Positions 48,279-61,189 of a stretch of DNA of 64,000 nucleotides are shown here, piece by piece; within the stretch, counting starts at the first letter, position 1, and each line of letters begins with the position of its first letter. Under the pieces are notes generated by a model. The model worked only from the letters and a program-made list of their open reading frames with translations. It had not been told where the DNA came from and searched no databases. The position numbers were made by a program, and so were the translations under genes. Source of the stretch: Tamarix chinensis (Eukaryota; Streptophyta; Magnoliopsida; Caryophyllales; Tamaricaceae); assembly GCA_030549775.1 (NCBI GenBank), contig CM060174.1:24044693-24108692 (forward strand), written 5' to 3'.

Positions 48279-51200
48279 TATAATATCACATCTTAAAATC
48301 ATTAAAAATATATTAATATAAATTAAATTAGTTTTGGTTTTAAAAGGGTTAAGGATATGGATTAAAATCTGAATTTCAAGGATACTAGTCGATTAGTTGC
48401 CCAAACCAATCAGTTGGATATTCTGTAGTTTTAGATCCATTTCTATTTTTTGTTTTGATTCTCATTCCAATATTTATAAAAACTTCTAATTAGATTCTAT
48501 TTGTGCTAATAAGTATATTTTGGTTCTTTGTATTTATTTTTACTTTATTTAGATTATTTTATGTTTTTACTTAACTAATTTTTTTTTTCTAAAAGCACTT
48601 TTGAATTAATTTCTTACCTTCTCTCCCTCTCCCTCACTTCCTCCCTCCTCTTGCAACAATGGGTGCATGTAAGGCATCTTGCACCTATCTTCTCCCCCAA
48701 CATACCTACCCCTGTTATCCATCGAATTGTAGTTCACCTCTCTCACTCTCATTATTTAGCCTCTTACAATTTGGTTCTATACACTCAACCAATGTTAACT
48801 CTCCCTCTCTCCTTCCACCTTGATATTTCAAACCCAGCTGTCCTATACACTTCATTTTTTTGGATGTATTTTAACATTAGCCTCCAACAATTGTTATCTT
48901 TCTCCCTTTCCTTTGGGTTAAATTTCTATGTGTTGGGCATTCCTCATTTTTCTCTACTTTTCTTTTTCTATTGTAAAAATATAGGTTTTTTTTTAATCTT
49001 AGATTTCCTTTTTTTCTAATTTCCTTCCTCTCCTATCTCTTCTCTTGATCTTAGCCTTATCTCTTCCATGTTTTCCCTTTTAAACAAATAAGGATTAAGG
49101 TTTAAAGAAAGGTTGAAAGTTTCAATTTTCCCCTTCTTTGAAATCTGTTCAAGAGAAAATGTTTGGTTATGCTTATTCTTTTCTACATTTTCTATTTCAA
49201 ATTTTAATTTTTTCTAAAAAGGGATATTTAACTATTTTGATTCTTTATTCTCTTGTAAAATCAAAGGTCTCAGTAGAAACCATCAAGTTAGGATTATTTT
49301 TTTACTACAATACTTTTTTTGGAGGTAAGGCTTTCTTATCCCTAACATGACTGAGGAATTGTGTTATTTATTATTGTTTCATGTTCTTGGTATGTTTTCC
49401 GATGTATATGTTTTATTTTGAGTTCTTAGATTTAAGCATGTTGTAATATTTATATATTTGAAATTTTGGAGTCTGTTTTGAGTTTTTTGATATCACATAT
49501 GAGTTGGGGAAATTATGCATGATTATTTTGAGTATCAAATTTATACCATGTGATCCTATATATGGAGTATGACTTTTATGTGTTCTACAACATAAGAACA
49601 TGTTAGGATTCTTGTCGATAGCATGTGGTTTTAGTTAAGTGTAATATATTCTTGTCTGAGTGTTGTTTCACCATATCAGTCAAATGGTTTGTGTGGAAAA
49701 TTAATCATTGATGGACATATCGAATTGTTCACCTGAACAATCAATTGATTTGATGAACAAGTTAACTAGTTTCCATAAATAGGTGATTGTTTTGCTAGAC
49801 CCATCAATTGGTTATTTTGTGACTAGATTTGTATCACAACCATTTTTTGGGTTTAAAATTTTTATTTAAATAGTTAATTGTGAAAACTAAAATAGTAAAT
49901 GGTATTACTGCCATACTTAGCATAAGTTTAGTTCTTTCTACTATTCTTATACCAAGTTCTAAGGCTCAAATGTTACTCTACCTAAATTAATAACACAATT
50001 ACAGGAAACTAAATAGAGATTTTAAAGTTGATTACCATCTTTCTAATAGTACAAATGGTTAGCAGTTACAAAATTCAAGTGATATGAAATATAGAAGAAC
50101 TTAAGAGTTTAAATTTTTTTGGATAAAAACATATTGAATAGGGTATTAGATAGTCCTAATTCTTAACCCATAATATTAGACTTCAAACTAATCTCATAAG
50201 CTAACTTGCAAAGTTGCCACTACATATTAGATAACTAGTGGCCCATGAAATGGTACCCGTCAATACAATAGTATTGAGTAACCCATAAGACAAAACTAAA
50301 ATGAAAATCTCACATGAAACATATAGAAGACATCACATTTAGACATGGTATAAAATACTGGAATATGCATTCGATGAATAAAATATAATAATATTGTAAG
50401 ATAAAAACCTATCACCAAGGAATTATACTGCCTATGCCCATTCATGTAGAACATAATGAAACTTACCATTCAAGAACCCAAAGGATACTCTCTAGAGTGA
50501 TGATTACAACCAATCTCAATCCATTAACCATAAAATTCAAATGTATGTCAATACTAATAAATTCTATACCACCATAGGTAAGGCTCAAGGGAAACTACTG
50601 ACCACAAGTAGGTACAAAGGCTACTAGCAAATCGTAGGCAAAAATGAAGGCTACTACCAAACCAATCCAATAATAATTTCAAACCAACAATAATTATTTT
50701 TATTTTTAATTTGCTAGAAGGGAGATCATATCAATTGGGAGATACTAAAGTACACTAGTCATATCAACGTCCAAAGGTAACATGGTATCCTATCAGCTCT
50801 CAACCAAAGGATACTAAGGTACCATAGTACCACTAACACACAAAGGAAGAACAATATCCTACCAAAAAGGACTTCTAATCAATACATATGTATACCCTCT
50901 ATAAGTTAGCACAATTAAATAGAGTATGATATAGAGCCGAGTTGAGACATTAAGGCATGCCAACAAAAATCCGTAACTAGCCATGGGATAAACCACATCT
51001 TTAAGGTATTGATCCCTAAAGATATAACATTCTCAATCTTGAACTCTTTTAATTCAAATATTAATATTTTATTAAGGTGACTAAAACATCATATAATGCA
51101 CAAATAGATCTGATTTCTATAATTAATCATGTTTAGTTATTACCAATTATTCAACACAACAAAAAACATGGTCAACATTAAAGATCTATGAGGGCAATCA

Positions 51201-54200
51201 TAGGATCAATTATCCATTTTTAGGCACATTAGGCTAAAAATGACAAAAATACCCTTATGACTATAAGCACCATATTATCATATGCTTTAAATACTAATTT
51301 AGTTTTATTTAATAATTTGTCAGAAAAGGGTAAAATATAATAATTAAATTATTTAACATGTAAATAAATTACCTTATTCACCAACATACTATTTTACTTT
51401 GACAAATGATTTAACACATAAAACCCTATTATGTGTTTCTAAAACATCAAATCATGCATTTCCATACTCAACAATAAGCCATACATATTATGAATGCTTA
51501 TTAGAATAAATATCATGATATGCTTGAAAGACTAAAATATCCCTGGGGCATACAATAATAATAATAATCATGCTAAAATATGCTTATGCATGTTCACCCT
51601 ATTATATTAGACATAAATGACATACATAATTTATTTCTAGTATTAAACCCATTTTAACATGCTTTCATAAGCAAATTAATTTACATAAGTTAACATGGTC
51701 CATATTAATAATTTTTATACTAACATTATTATGTAGATAATTACAACATAATAAACATGTTAATAGAATTTATACATCAAAACCCTCATTTTCTATCAAG
51801 CAAAATTTAACATTTTAGTAAAGGATATGGACTACTTGGTTTTTTGTAAAAGTGTAAAACATAATCTACCTACTAAAATTATTAGATTCCACAAATCAAT
51901 CTATTTTACCAAAAAATAGTACTAACATTAACCATATTAATATCTAACTCATAAAATAATAATTTTTATTCAAATATTTATCAATGTAAAATCACCAAAA
52001 TTACCTCTAGTTAATAAGAGGAGGAAAATCCCACACTCACATACACAATATAATGGGTGAGGTAGGCAATGAAAAATGGTGGGTGGTTACTCAAAGAGAG
52101 ATGGTAATGATGGCTATTAGCAATGGTGATGGCCTTGATGTAGTTGGGTAAGGATATGTGAGAAGGTGGTTGAGGGGCCCCTATGTTGAGGGAGATAAAT
52201 GAAAGGTAGTGGAGGATGATGGATGGAGCTAGATGATGCCTAATAGAGGGATTAGCATGAGTAGCTCATGCTCCATGGGAGTTGTGAGTGTAAGGCTAAG
52301 ATGTATTTAGGTAAGGGGGTGTAAGTGATGAAAGGCAATGGTGAGTGGTGTTGCATGGATGTACAAAGAAGGTTGTGGTGTGTGCTATTGTAATGGTATT
52401 AAAGGACATAAGTGATAAAGTGGAATAGTTTTGTAGAGGAGTGGTGTATGATTGTGTATAGAAGGGGCACACGGTTGGAGGGTGTTTATATAAGAAATGG
52501 GGGCACCACTATATATGGGAGTGGCCACGATTGTGTAAGGTGGTTACACAGTTGTGAAAAGAAGGAGGAAAGGAAACTATTCATATAGGGAATAGGAGAA
52601 GGAAGAAATATAAGGGAAGAAGAGGAAGAAGAAAAGGAAGGAGTAGGGGGGTGTTTGCTTGGAAAATCTAAACAAAATAATTGGAGTAGGAAAGAGTTTT
52701 ATAATAGGTTGATGATGATTTGGTTCATCTAAGAAGTGAAACATGTGTTGTTGGAGTAGAGGCATGATCAGGGTTGCAGGGGTAGTAGGGAGGGAGGTGT
52801 AGGGTGGAGGTGTAAGGCAGAGTGTAAGGTATCAGATGCCATAAAAATGAAGAGAAAGGAACAGAGACCATGTGTGAAGGACGTGCATGGTTTGAAGAGG
52901 AAAAGGGGGAGATTGATCTGGATAGGGTTGAAAGAAAAGAAAAGAAATAGAAAAACAAAAACAATAAAAGGGAGAAAGAAAAAAGAAAAAAAGAGAAGGG
53001 ATTTGGGGTTAGGATTTGAATAAGGTTTGAATTTATGATTATGAAATTATAGTGTAATTAATATATTAATCATCTACAATTAAGGTTGATTGAAAATATA
53101 ATTATCTAGAATTAGTGTGGGGTTTAAGACTAAAGAATAATGGTAAAATAATGAGGATACATTTATTTACAAATTTATTTAGGTTATGGATCAATGGTCA
53201 ATACAAATAATTAAGATAATGTTTAAAGGTTATGTTTTGAATAAAAGGATTAACACTCAAAAACAAAGGTTATAAAATTTTGGGGTGTTATAAGAGTTGT
53301 TTTGGTCTCGATCTAAACACATCAATTGATGTGGCTCAACCTATCAACTAGTTTTTATGAATATTAAATTAGTTGTACTTGCTAGTTAACTAGTTTTGTT
53401 GTATATTTATTTTTCCTTGGGTATGGTGCAACCACACAAATCGACTAGTCCTAATGACCTATCAAATGATTCCACTTGATTTCTCCATGCTTATTTATTA
53501 ATTTTTGATCCTTCTTTGAGGCTTCTATCTTAACTTTTCCATTAATTTATAGAATTTAAATCATGATCTTAACCTTGCTTGATCAAAATTGATGGAAATC
53601 AAGATATGCATTGTTTGGTCGAGTTTGATGTTACCTTTAAGAACTTGACTTGGTGGATTGTATGTCTTGATTATTGTTTAGTGTAAACATTTAAAACATT
53701 CAATTTGGATTAATCTTTTGAGTTGAATAATAGAATCATATAGGAATTCCTAATATGTATACTTAGGGATTGGTTATCTTTTTGAGCCCTCTAAGTTAGG
53801 AACCCAAGTGAGGTGGATGTTCAAGATCCCTAAATAAAATACCCTTGGTACAAGAATTATAATGGTGGGTGTTGTAGACCCAAAATCGAGCCTATGCTCT
53901 CTATCATAGGTGCGTAAGTGTAGTAGATGTTGAATATTCTTGAACAAGTCCCTTTACGCTAAGCATTATTGTGGTGAGAGTTTCATTCCTACATTTATCC
54001 CTATATTGGATATAAATAATGGTTTTATTTTAATACATTTTTGTAGGGTTTTGTAGACCTAAAATTTAGCATAAGCCTAAATTAAGAGACTAAGTGTAGC
54101 CAATATTTAAAATCCCTAATAAAAGTTCCTTGGCACTAACCTCTAGTGGTTGTGGGAGTTGTACTCCTATTCTAGTGTTTGTAATGGATAATGAAATTAT

Positions 54201-54903
54201 GTGGTTTTACCCTCATGTCTTGTTTTAGAAACTTATGAATGAATGGTTTTATGGGTTCTAAATGTCTCGTTATGTTATATATGTTGCCCATAATCCTATA
54301 TGCTATATTTCATATGAATATTGTGTACTATATTATTATATGACCTCAATGTGTAACATAACACATTGCCATGTTTTAAGTAGTTTTTGTTATAGTACTT
54401 CACCGTACTGATACTATATTTGTGTTTTCACTTTAATGATCTGGCTTCAATACCAGAGAGATGAGAACATTTTGTAAGGTTATAATTCTCACCTATATAA
54501 TATTGAGGATGATAACCTAGGCTAGTAGCTACTCATTCCTTGGAGATTGAGATTTATATTTCTATTTAGTTAAAAGTTAGGCTAATCGAATTAGTTTTTT
54601 CCCACTATGTTATGATTTTTTTGTACTTTTTAGTTAGTTAAACTCTTGGCTTTAGTTTATGTATTTAAATTTGTAAATCTCTCTATCATCTGTGTCATTC
54701 CCATCCTTGTTCTTAATACTACTTTGATAGGGCATGTAATGTCTTGTTATTGTTCCTTTTTTCCTTGCATCAAATATATGGTAGGTGATGATCATACCAC
54801 TCCTATGGTTGATTTGGCAGCAACATTTTTTGTTTTTATTTGTCGTATGCTTCTGCGTTACTTTTCTAAATGAATTTCTTTTTCAAAATTTTGGGATGTT
54901 AGA
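48279..54903 (+). mobile_element. Solo long LTR (plus strand) with a nested minus-strand LTR
   Basis: ATATC lies immediately on both sides (48,274-48,278 and 54,904-54,908), a perfect 5-bp target duplication. Its ends read TATAATATCAC and GATGTTAGA, decayed forms of TGTAATACCAC and TGTTACA. Without the nested 49,830-53,292 copy and its duplicated flank it is about 3.16 kb. Palindromic CAATTGATTGG clusters occur on both sides of the nested copy (49,681-49,820 and 53,310-53,470), supporting continuity. A pyrimidine-rich part lies at about 48,600-48,800. Confidence 0.75.
49830..53292 (-). mobile_element. Nested solo long LTR (minus strand)
   Basis: The plus strand begins TGTATCACAACC and ends GGGGTGTTATA, which read on the minus strand is a TATAACACCCC… start with a …GATACA end. 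Flanks AGATT (49,825-49,829) and AGAGT (53,293-53,297) match at four of five bases. TGGTATTACTGCCATACTTAG and the TAAGCTAA/AGTGG-type blocks resemble 27,692-28,500 in the same orientation. The purine-rich end is at 52,900-53,000. No coding part. Confidence 0.68.
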
Positions 54904-55959
54904 ATATCTCTCTTTATTTATTAGATTTTTCCTTTAGTTTTGTAATTTTATTTCGATGTTGGATTAGGTGATAGCTGAACCTGATCTTTAGCGGTATGAG
55001 ATAATTTTTAGCCATGAATCCATCATATTTTAAGTATTAGCTGTACTTCCTCTATATTAAATGTGGCGGTAAACTAATGTATTTATGTTTATATTCTACT
55101 TAAAGAAAATTACCATGTTGTATATTTTGGGGAGTTCTAAATTGAAATCATCTAAAGGAGGTAATATAATAATTAACAATTTGGTGAAGTTTAGTCTTGT
55201 TCCATCTTATATTAGAAGGTAAAAAAAATCTACCATTATCTAAAGACTCTCCAAATGATTAGATTTGAAGTAAGATCTTACCACTCACCCACCAATAAAG
55301 ACAAAGCTAGTACTAAAACATTCCAATTGTTGAATCTTTCTAAATAGTCTCAATGCTGAATCCTTGTCCAAAATCACTTCCTTGAGGTGGTGGGTGAAAG
55401 CTCAGAGCTTTTCTCTTACAATCTCTACTATAAGAACTAGTTGTTGGCTATTGGGTCTTATGAACTAATTTTTTTGATAGGGGATTGATCTTGATGGCTG
55501 CACCAATATCCTCTAAACATCATCATGGGGTGCCCTATAATAGTCAAAACTCCTATGACCATGTCGTCTATAATTTTGACACTGAACCAAATGAGCTTTA
55601 CAATCCTTTTTGAGATGGTCTCATCCACAACTTTTATTGTAGTATTGTCACATTTTTCCCTAGATATCCCCACTATATAAACCATCCTGAATACTCTATT
55701 ACTGACCACTCTAACCTCTTTTATGAAGTTGGAAACTTAAAGGTCCTCTTTTGTGATGTTGAACCTTTCCACCAAAATTGTGCATCTCAAGCTTCCTCTT
55801 TCCAAAAATTGAATCCTTCTCCTAAACCAAAGTGAATTATTAACAAACTTCTAGGGTTCAAGGTATTTTTAGTAGGGTTCTTCAACCCCATCATATGCAT
55901 TATATACTATACTAGGTAAAATTCTTAATATCTAGAGCCTATAATCTTTTAAGACCTCA
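54904..55959 (+). other. Right part of a long LTR, then unassigned DNA
   Basis: GTGGCGGTAAAC at about 55,063 and TTTTGGGGAGTTCTA at about 55,125-55,139 look like the terminal part of a plus-strand long LTR. Beyond it, a minus-strand open frame of 83 codons (55,709-55,458) has a lysine/valine-rich sequence that I cannot place. No gene is supported. Confidence 0.35.
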
Positions 55960-56582
55960 GAATGCTAAGGTTCCTTATTTTTTTTCTAGTGATTTGTTCT
56001 AGATATTCCTTGAAAGCTACCCATTCATTACCTGTATTGGATTTCAAGAAAGGTTGCAAAATAAGGATCAATTGAGACCTTATGGATTGTTAGTTGATGA
56101 CACTTGTGTCCTATGTGATGAACAAGGTTAAAATCATCCACACCTCTTCTCTGAATGTGAGTTTGTCAAAGACATCTGGTTTCCACTATTACATAAGTTG
56201 GGATGAACTCAATAGCTTCATCATTTGTTAGAAGTACTACAGTTGGCTACACTAGGAGGAAGAGGACCGAGAAGAAGGAAACACATGATTCGAGGTTTTT
56301 TTACAACTACCATCTACCATTTTTGGATAAAAAGAAATAGAAGGATTTTCTCCCATGAATCAAGAGAAGCTAGGAGTATCCAAAGGAAAATCATAAATCA
56401 TATAGTAGGAAGGATGAATAAATTTAAAATATGTAAATCCTACATTAGACTGATGGGATCTATTGATAGTTTAGCCAAGCTTCCATCTTCTGCTATAAGT
56501 CGTCTTAGACTCTTGAGTTTTATAACTATGGTTTTCTTCACGTTTTGAAGTAAATAAAATTCACTTTACTTACCAAAAAAAA
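55960..56582 (+). mobile_element. 5'-truncated LINE: 3' end with C-terminal zinc domain
   Basis: Plus-strand translation with a few breaks gives LQNKDQLRPYGLLVDD, then CVLCDEQG…NHPHLFSECEFVKDIWFPLL, the CxxC…H…C zinc domain that follows RT in plant L1 elements. After a stop the open frame 56,225-56,548 contains TTTIYHFWIKRNRRIFSHES, the usual end of that region. The 3' UTR is very short and ends in A8 (56,575-56,582) after AATAAA. RT and upstream parts are missing. No target duplication could be located. It is a different copy from 21,609-26,560. Confidence 0.75.
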
Positions 56583-57423
56583 GTGGAAGAAACATATGCC
56601 TACTTATATAATGTAGCTAAATCATTAAACATACCACACCTTTCATCCTCTAGATGTTGAACTCAAGTCCCTACTTGAAGTAGAAGACCATAATAACATC
56701 ACTAGCTACTATACCCAATGAAAACATCAACAACTCTATGAATTTTGCATGATACTACCAGATTTTTAGATTCCCCTAATTTGACTACATGAAATGCTTT
56801 AGCTTATCCATTGTAAGTCTCTATAAATAAAAATGTGTTCAAAGAATCACCTTGAAATTCTCTGAGAACATCAATAATATTCCCCAAGTGCGATAATCTA
56901 ATCACTATGTTTCCAGTGATCTCCAAAGAAAGTATGTGGCTATGCTTGCCCTATTTACCTCTAGTTAATCAATTACTTTGAATGTCCGATTAAAGTCTCA
57001 TCACTTAGATATTATTAGATCCTCCTCTCCAGCATAAGTAGGTGTGTAATGACTAAAATTCTCTAAAGATGATACTCCCCAATACCCTTTTGTGGGTGAT
57101 ACAAAGATTGTGGTGGTTGAGGCTATAATGGTAGTGATAAACTCTAATCAAACTAAATTAAGGCCTTAAACACCCCGTCTAAGTAGCTAACATGTCCATT
57201 TAAAGTCATGTCGAGTTAGCTAAAAAGTAAAAAATATAAGACTCATAAAACACATTAAAAAACTATCTAGTCTAACCATACTCAATCATTCACAAGGTTA
57301 ATTAGGGCTTTAAACATTTAGAAAGAGAAGTAACATATTTTTTGGCTTAAAGACTTAGGATCTTGAAAATTGAGTTTGTAACTGAAGCATAATTCTCAAC
57401 TACTAAAAGCCTGAATACTAAGT
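56583..57423. other. Unassigned, gene-free stretch
   Basis: AT-rich. No protein or repeat family recognised beyond scattered similarity to long-LTR interior. Confidence 0.4.
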
Positions 57424-60400
57424 TGTAACATATTCAATTTTAGCACTTTAACCTTTTTTTTATTAAAAAATAGAGTAATTTATAGAAGCTTAAGCATTAA
57501 AATTGTAGGGTGTTACCACCATAATTCATTTAAGTTTGATCTCCTCTACCATTCTTTTATTGAGTGTTAAGGCTAAATCATTACTTGGCTTAAAATGAGA
57601 ACAAAAATCATAAGAAGCATAATAGAGATTATGATACATGACCTCATTTTTTACATATAACAAAAGACTAGAAAAAAGTTATAATAACCAAAGAAAATAA
57701 ATATAGAAAGGGACATAAGAATCTAAGGGATGTGTAGCTCATAATATGCAAGAGTGGACACCCGATAGCATTAACTCTCACCCCTAAAGCATTAGCTATC
57801 AGGTAGAGTTCTCAAGGCAATCTAGTAAGGTCTAAACTTCCCATTGATTAGGTAGGAGATAATAATATATAACCCATTAGTGCAATTTTTTTGAGTAACC
57901 CACTACACAGTACTAAGCATGTAAAGGTCTTATAGAGCACATTGTAGGTAACATAAAGAAAGAATAACATAAATATCTCAAAACATACATGCAATAGTGA
58001 AATATAGTATGATATTCTAGAAACATGAACACGATCAAGACAAAATGCTCATCATACCATTAAAATTAACCACATAAGAGCTCAATAAACCAATTCATAC
58101 TAAGGAGGCTTTGTCAAGAAAGGACATAAAATCATACTTAACCATTTTAAAAAATATTAACATAATTCCTATTCCAAAGGTTAATGCAATATGGTAATAA
58201 TTAATCAACTATACCAACCAATAATCCTAGTTATACCAAAGTCCATCAAACAAGTTACTTCTCCTTTTATTTACTCATGGTGATATAAGAGAAAGCCTAA
58301 AAACATATAAAGTCTTATATCATACTAGCTTATATAAACACCACTATACCCTCCCTACCATACAATCCAAAGATATATAAAGTAAACCAACCATGAAACA
58401 TACTTTTGTAACCTAATATCCTTTTGCTTAAGTTACCTAGTACTTACCTATTGATACCGATTATAGGATATGTAGGTTACCTTTAGAGTAGACTAAAGCC
58501 TTAGTTGGAATGATGGGCCATTTGATGAATCCACCAAATCCAAATAATAACTTTTACCTTATCTCTAGGTTAACTAACTCTGAAGATTAAACCGTTTATG
58601 ATCTCAAGGTCTTATGCTTTATATACTAGTATTTTATTTTGTGATTATAGATATCATATAATACATATATGATATCAATTTCCATATTTTACAAATTTTT
58701 CTTTAATTTTGATTATTTTTTTCAACCCCATATGTCAAACCAAAAGTCAAGAGTCAATGATAGGGTCAAATTAATCATCTATTCAGAGTACCCTATGTCC
58801 AATTCTTCACATTTAGGAACATTAGGTCATAAATGACTCAACTACCAATAAAACTCTAATGATCCAAATTTTAGCCATTTTAATACTCACCTTAAATATA
58901 ATTAACATTTCTTATGAAAGGGAAAAAGGTCATAAAATTAACACATGTGAACAAGGTATAACTTCTTGAAATTATTATAATGGCAAATGGCTCTACACAT
59001 GATTTAAGTATAATAGATCTTAACCCTAAACATGTATGTATTATTATGCCATAATTTATATGCTTTCATTCTTAAAATAATTTTACACATAATAGGTAAA
59101 CATGTTGGTAAATAAAGGCATGATACACAAACATTAACAAGTCAACCCTAAGGTCTGCTAATATTAAATAACCTAAAGATCAACCAAAACTTGCTTAAAC
59201 CTAACATATTATACATCAACATTCAAACACCTCATAAATGAAATATCATGAAAATTTACAATTCTAGGGAATGATTCACCTTAGACTAATAACCTTAGAC
59301 TAAATCCAACACATCATATGCATAAGAATACACAATATTAGCCCTATTCTAATATGTTATCAAAAAAAATATATATATATATATATATATATGAAAGTAC
59401 ATAAATAAAGCATGCTTACACATTTCATGCTATACTATTATATTTAGACAGAAATTAATAAATCAAGGCACATGCATATATTTTGATATGTCACAAAAAA
59501 ACATAGATTAAACTCAAGGCATACAACCAAAACCCTAAATATATTATCAAATTATTTCCATATATTTAGTAGGAACATATAGGTTAAATTAACTCTAAGA
59601 ATAAACAGAAAAACTAAAAGGAACAATCAACAAACCCTAATCTCCCATAATCTTCCTTATTCACTTTAAATATTACTAAATAAATATGTTTTAGAATCTA
59701 AAACATAAAAATAACAACACAACCTCAAGAGTTAACAAAACCAAACACAAAATATGTAACTAAAGTTGCATGATTTTTGTATGTTTCCTTAGGATATTTG
59801 TGTGAGATACTTGTTTAAATAGGGAGGTAGCAACATGAGCTTTAAATAATAGGCGAAGGCTTGAATATGAATAGTTGATGAAGGAAAGGTGAAGTTGTTT
59901 GAAGTATATATGTAGATGGTGCATGGTAGCATGCATGTTTGATGCTAGGGGTGCTTGTTGCATTAAGGATTCACACAAGTGATATAGGCTTTATAAAGGT
60001 ATTTGACACAAGTTGTAGATTTTGGTGTACGAAATGGATGCAAGGGAATGCCATTGGGTGGTTGGAGGGGCTAGTTGTGTGGATGCTTGATAGTGATGGA
60101 GGGCATTGGGTTTTCACACAGGGTGATGGTGGCAATGTGATGGAGAAAACTGTTAGAGGTTGTGTGTAGTGTGAGGCTGCTATTTATGGTGATGCAAAGC
60201 TAGGGGGAATACAAAAGAAGTCTAGGAAGGAGATAAGTGAGTAGGGAGATTAGTTGGGATGGGATAATGACCAAAGATGAAAATGAAAATGAAAGGGGAA
60301 GGAAGGAGTTTATAGATCTAGTGGTGCACAATAACAAAAGGCATGAGGGGGTTGCAGTTGTCTGATGATAGAGATCAAAGGGATATATAGCATTGAGTGA

Positions 60401-60687
60401 AAGTAGATGGTAGGCAGTGGAGTGTTAGAATTATTATGTTTGGGATTCATTTTAATTAATGATAGGATGGAAACACTGACTTGGTGTAAAATGAGGTCAC
60501 ATGAGGGAAAACGGGTGAGGTTAAAGAAAAAGGTTAGGTGAAATATTGAAGAAATATTTAGGGTTAACAATAAGGGTTATAGCTTATAGGTTAAAAGAGA
60601 TATATAAACCAAGGTTTTGCAGTTCTATGTTTCAAATAAATACTAAATAGGTGCTATAATAAAGTTGATTTCTTTTGGGATGTTACC
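57424..60687 (-). mobile_element. Long LTR (minus strand)
   Basis: The plus strand begins TGTAACATATTC and ends TTTTGGGATGTTAC. At 57,508 it reads GGTGTTACCACCATAATTC followed by GTGTTAAGGCTAAATCATTACTTGG, matching the same places in 27,692 and 49,830. Length 3.26 kb fits the family. Flanking 5-mers do not match, so borders may be off by some bases. It contains (AT)n at 59,368-59,392. Small open frames at 59,760-60,570 are shadows. Confidence 0.55.
59368..59392. repeat. (AT)n microsatellite
   Basis: A perfect AT dinucleotide run of about 12 units follows A8. Confidence 0.95.
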
Positions 60688-60887
60688 CCAATCCTATAAT
60701 AGAACGTCATGAAAAGGTAAGTAAAGAACATACATTTGGTGAGTGTTATAATATTGAGGTAAAACCTTACCAACCCCACATTGCATTTCCTCTAACGTTA
60801 CAAAAATAAAAATTAGGCATTTAATTCTCTAAGTTTGAGTTTAATTTACATAGTGATAAAATATAATCTCCTCTGAAGAATTCATAA

Positions 60888-61163
60888 TGTAGAATTGTTA
60901 AGGTTGTTTAGTCAGTGAAGGAAGAAGCTTTGGTGCATTATTTGAGCAAACCATATGGAGTAATTATGTTCTCACCTCAACCTCAAAATGGAGAGAAATT
61001 GAAGTTTTGTATTGAAACCCCTCATTTTGAGGAAGAAAAACCTTACTAGGTAGAATTTGAAACTCCCTCTTCCATCCTCAAGTATGAGCTTCATGGTTCT
61101 AACACTACATTTCTTAAGATTGTGTTTGTCAATCTAAGTGGACCTAATATGGGTAAGTCATAG
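60888..61163 (+). pseudogene. Unrecognised decayed reading frame
   Basis: One plus-strand frame stays open for most of about 90 codons, broken by a TAG early and a TAG in the middle, and has a protein-like composition (VKEEALVHYLSKPYGVIMFS, later VEFETPSSILKYELHG). It ends with a stop after GKS. I do not recognise the family. It lies between a minus-strand long LTR and a minus-strand Athila-type LTR. It may be a retroelement ORF of unknown type or a captured gene piece; chance is not excluded. Confidence 0.3.
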
Positions 61164-61189
61164 GGTATTTATTTTTTATGAGCTCAATA

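Noticed and set aside
52577..52964. Minus-strand frames rich in Phe, Ser, Pro
   Set aside because: They read the purine-rich end of the 49,830-53,292 LTR; composition explains the lack of stops.
41992..55151. A single long LTR from 41,997 to about 55,146 with ATCAT on both sides
   Set aside because: The right ATCAT is 7 bases beyond the best LTR end and the implied length (~6.5 kb after removing nests) exceeds the family; likely coincidence.
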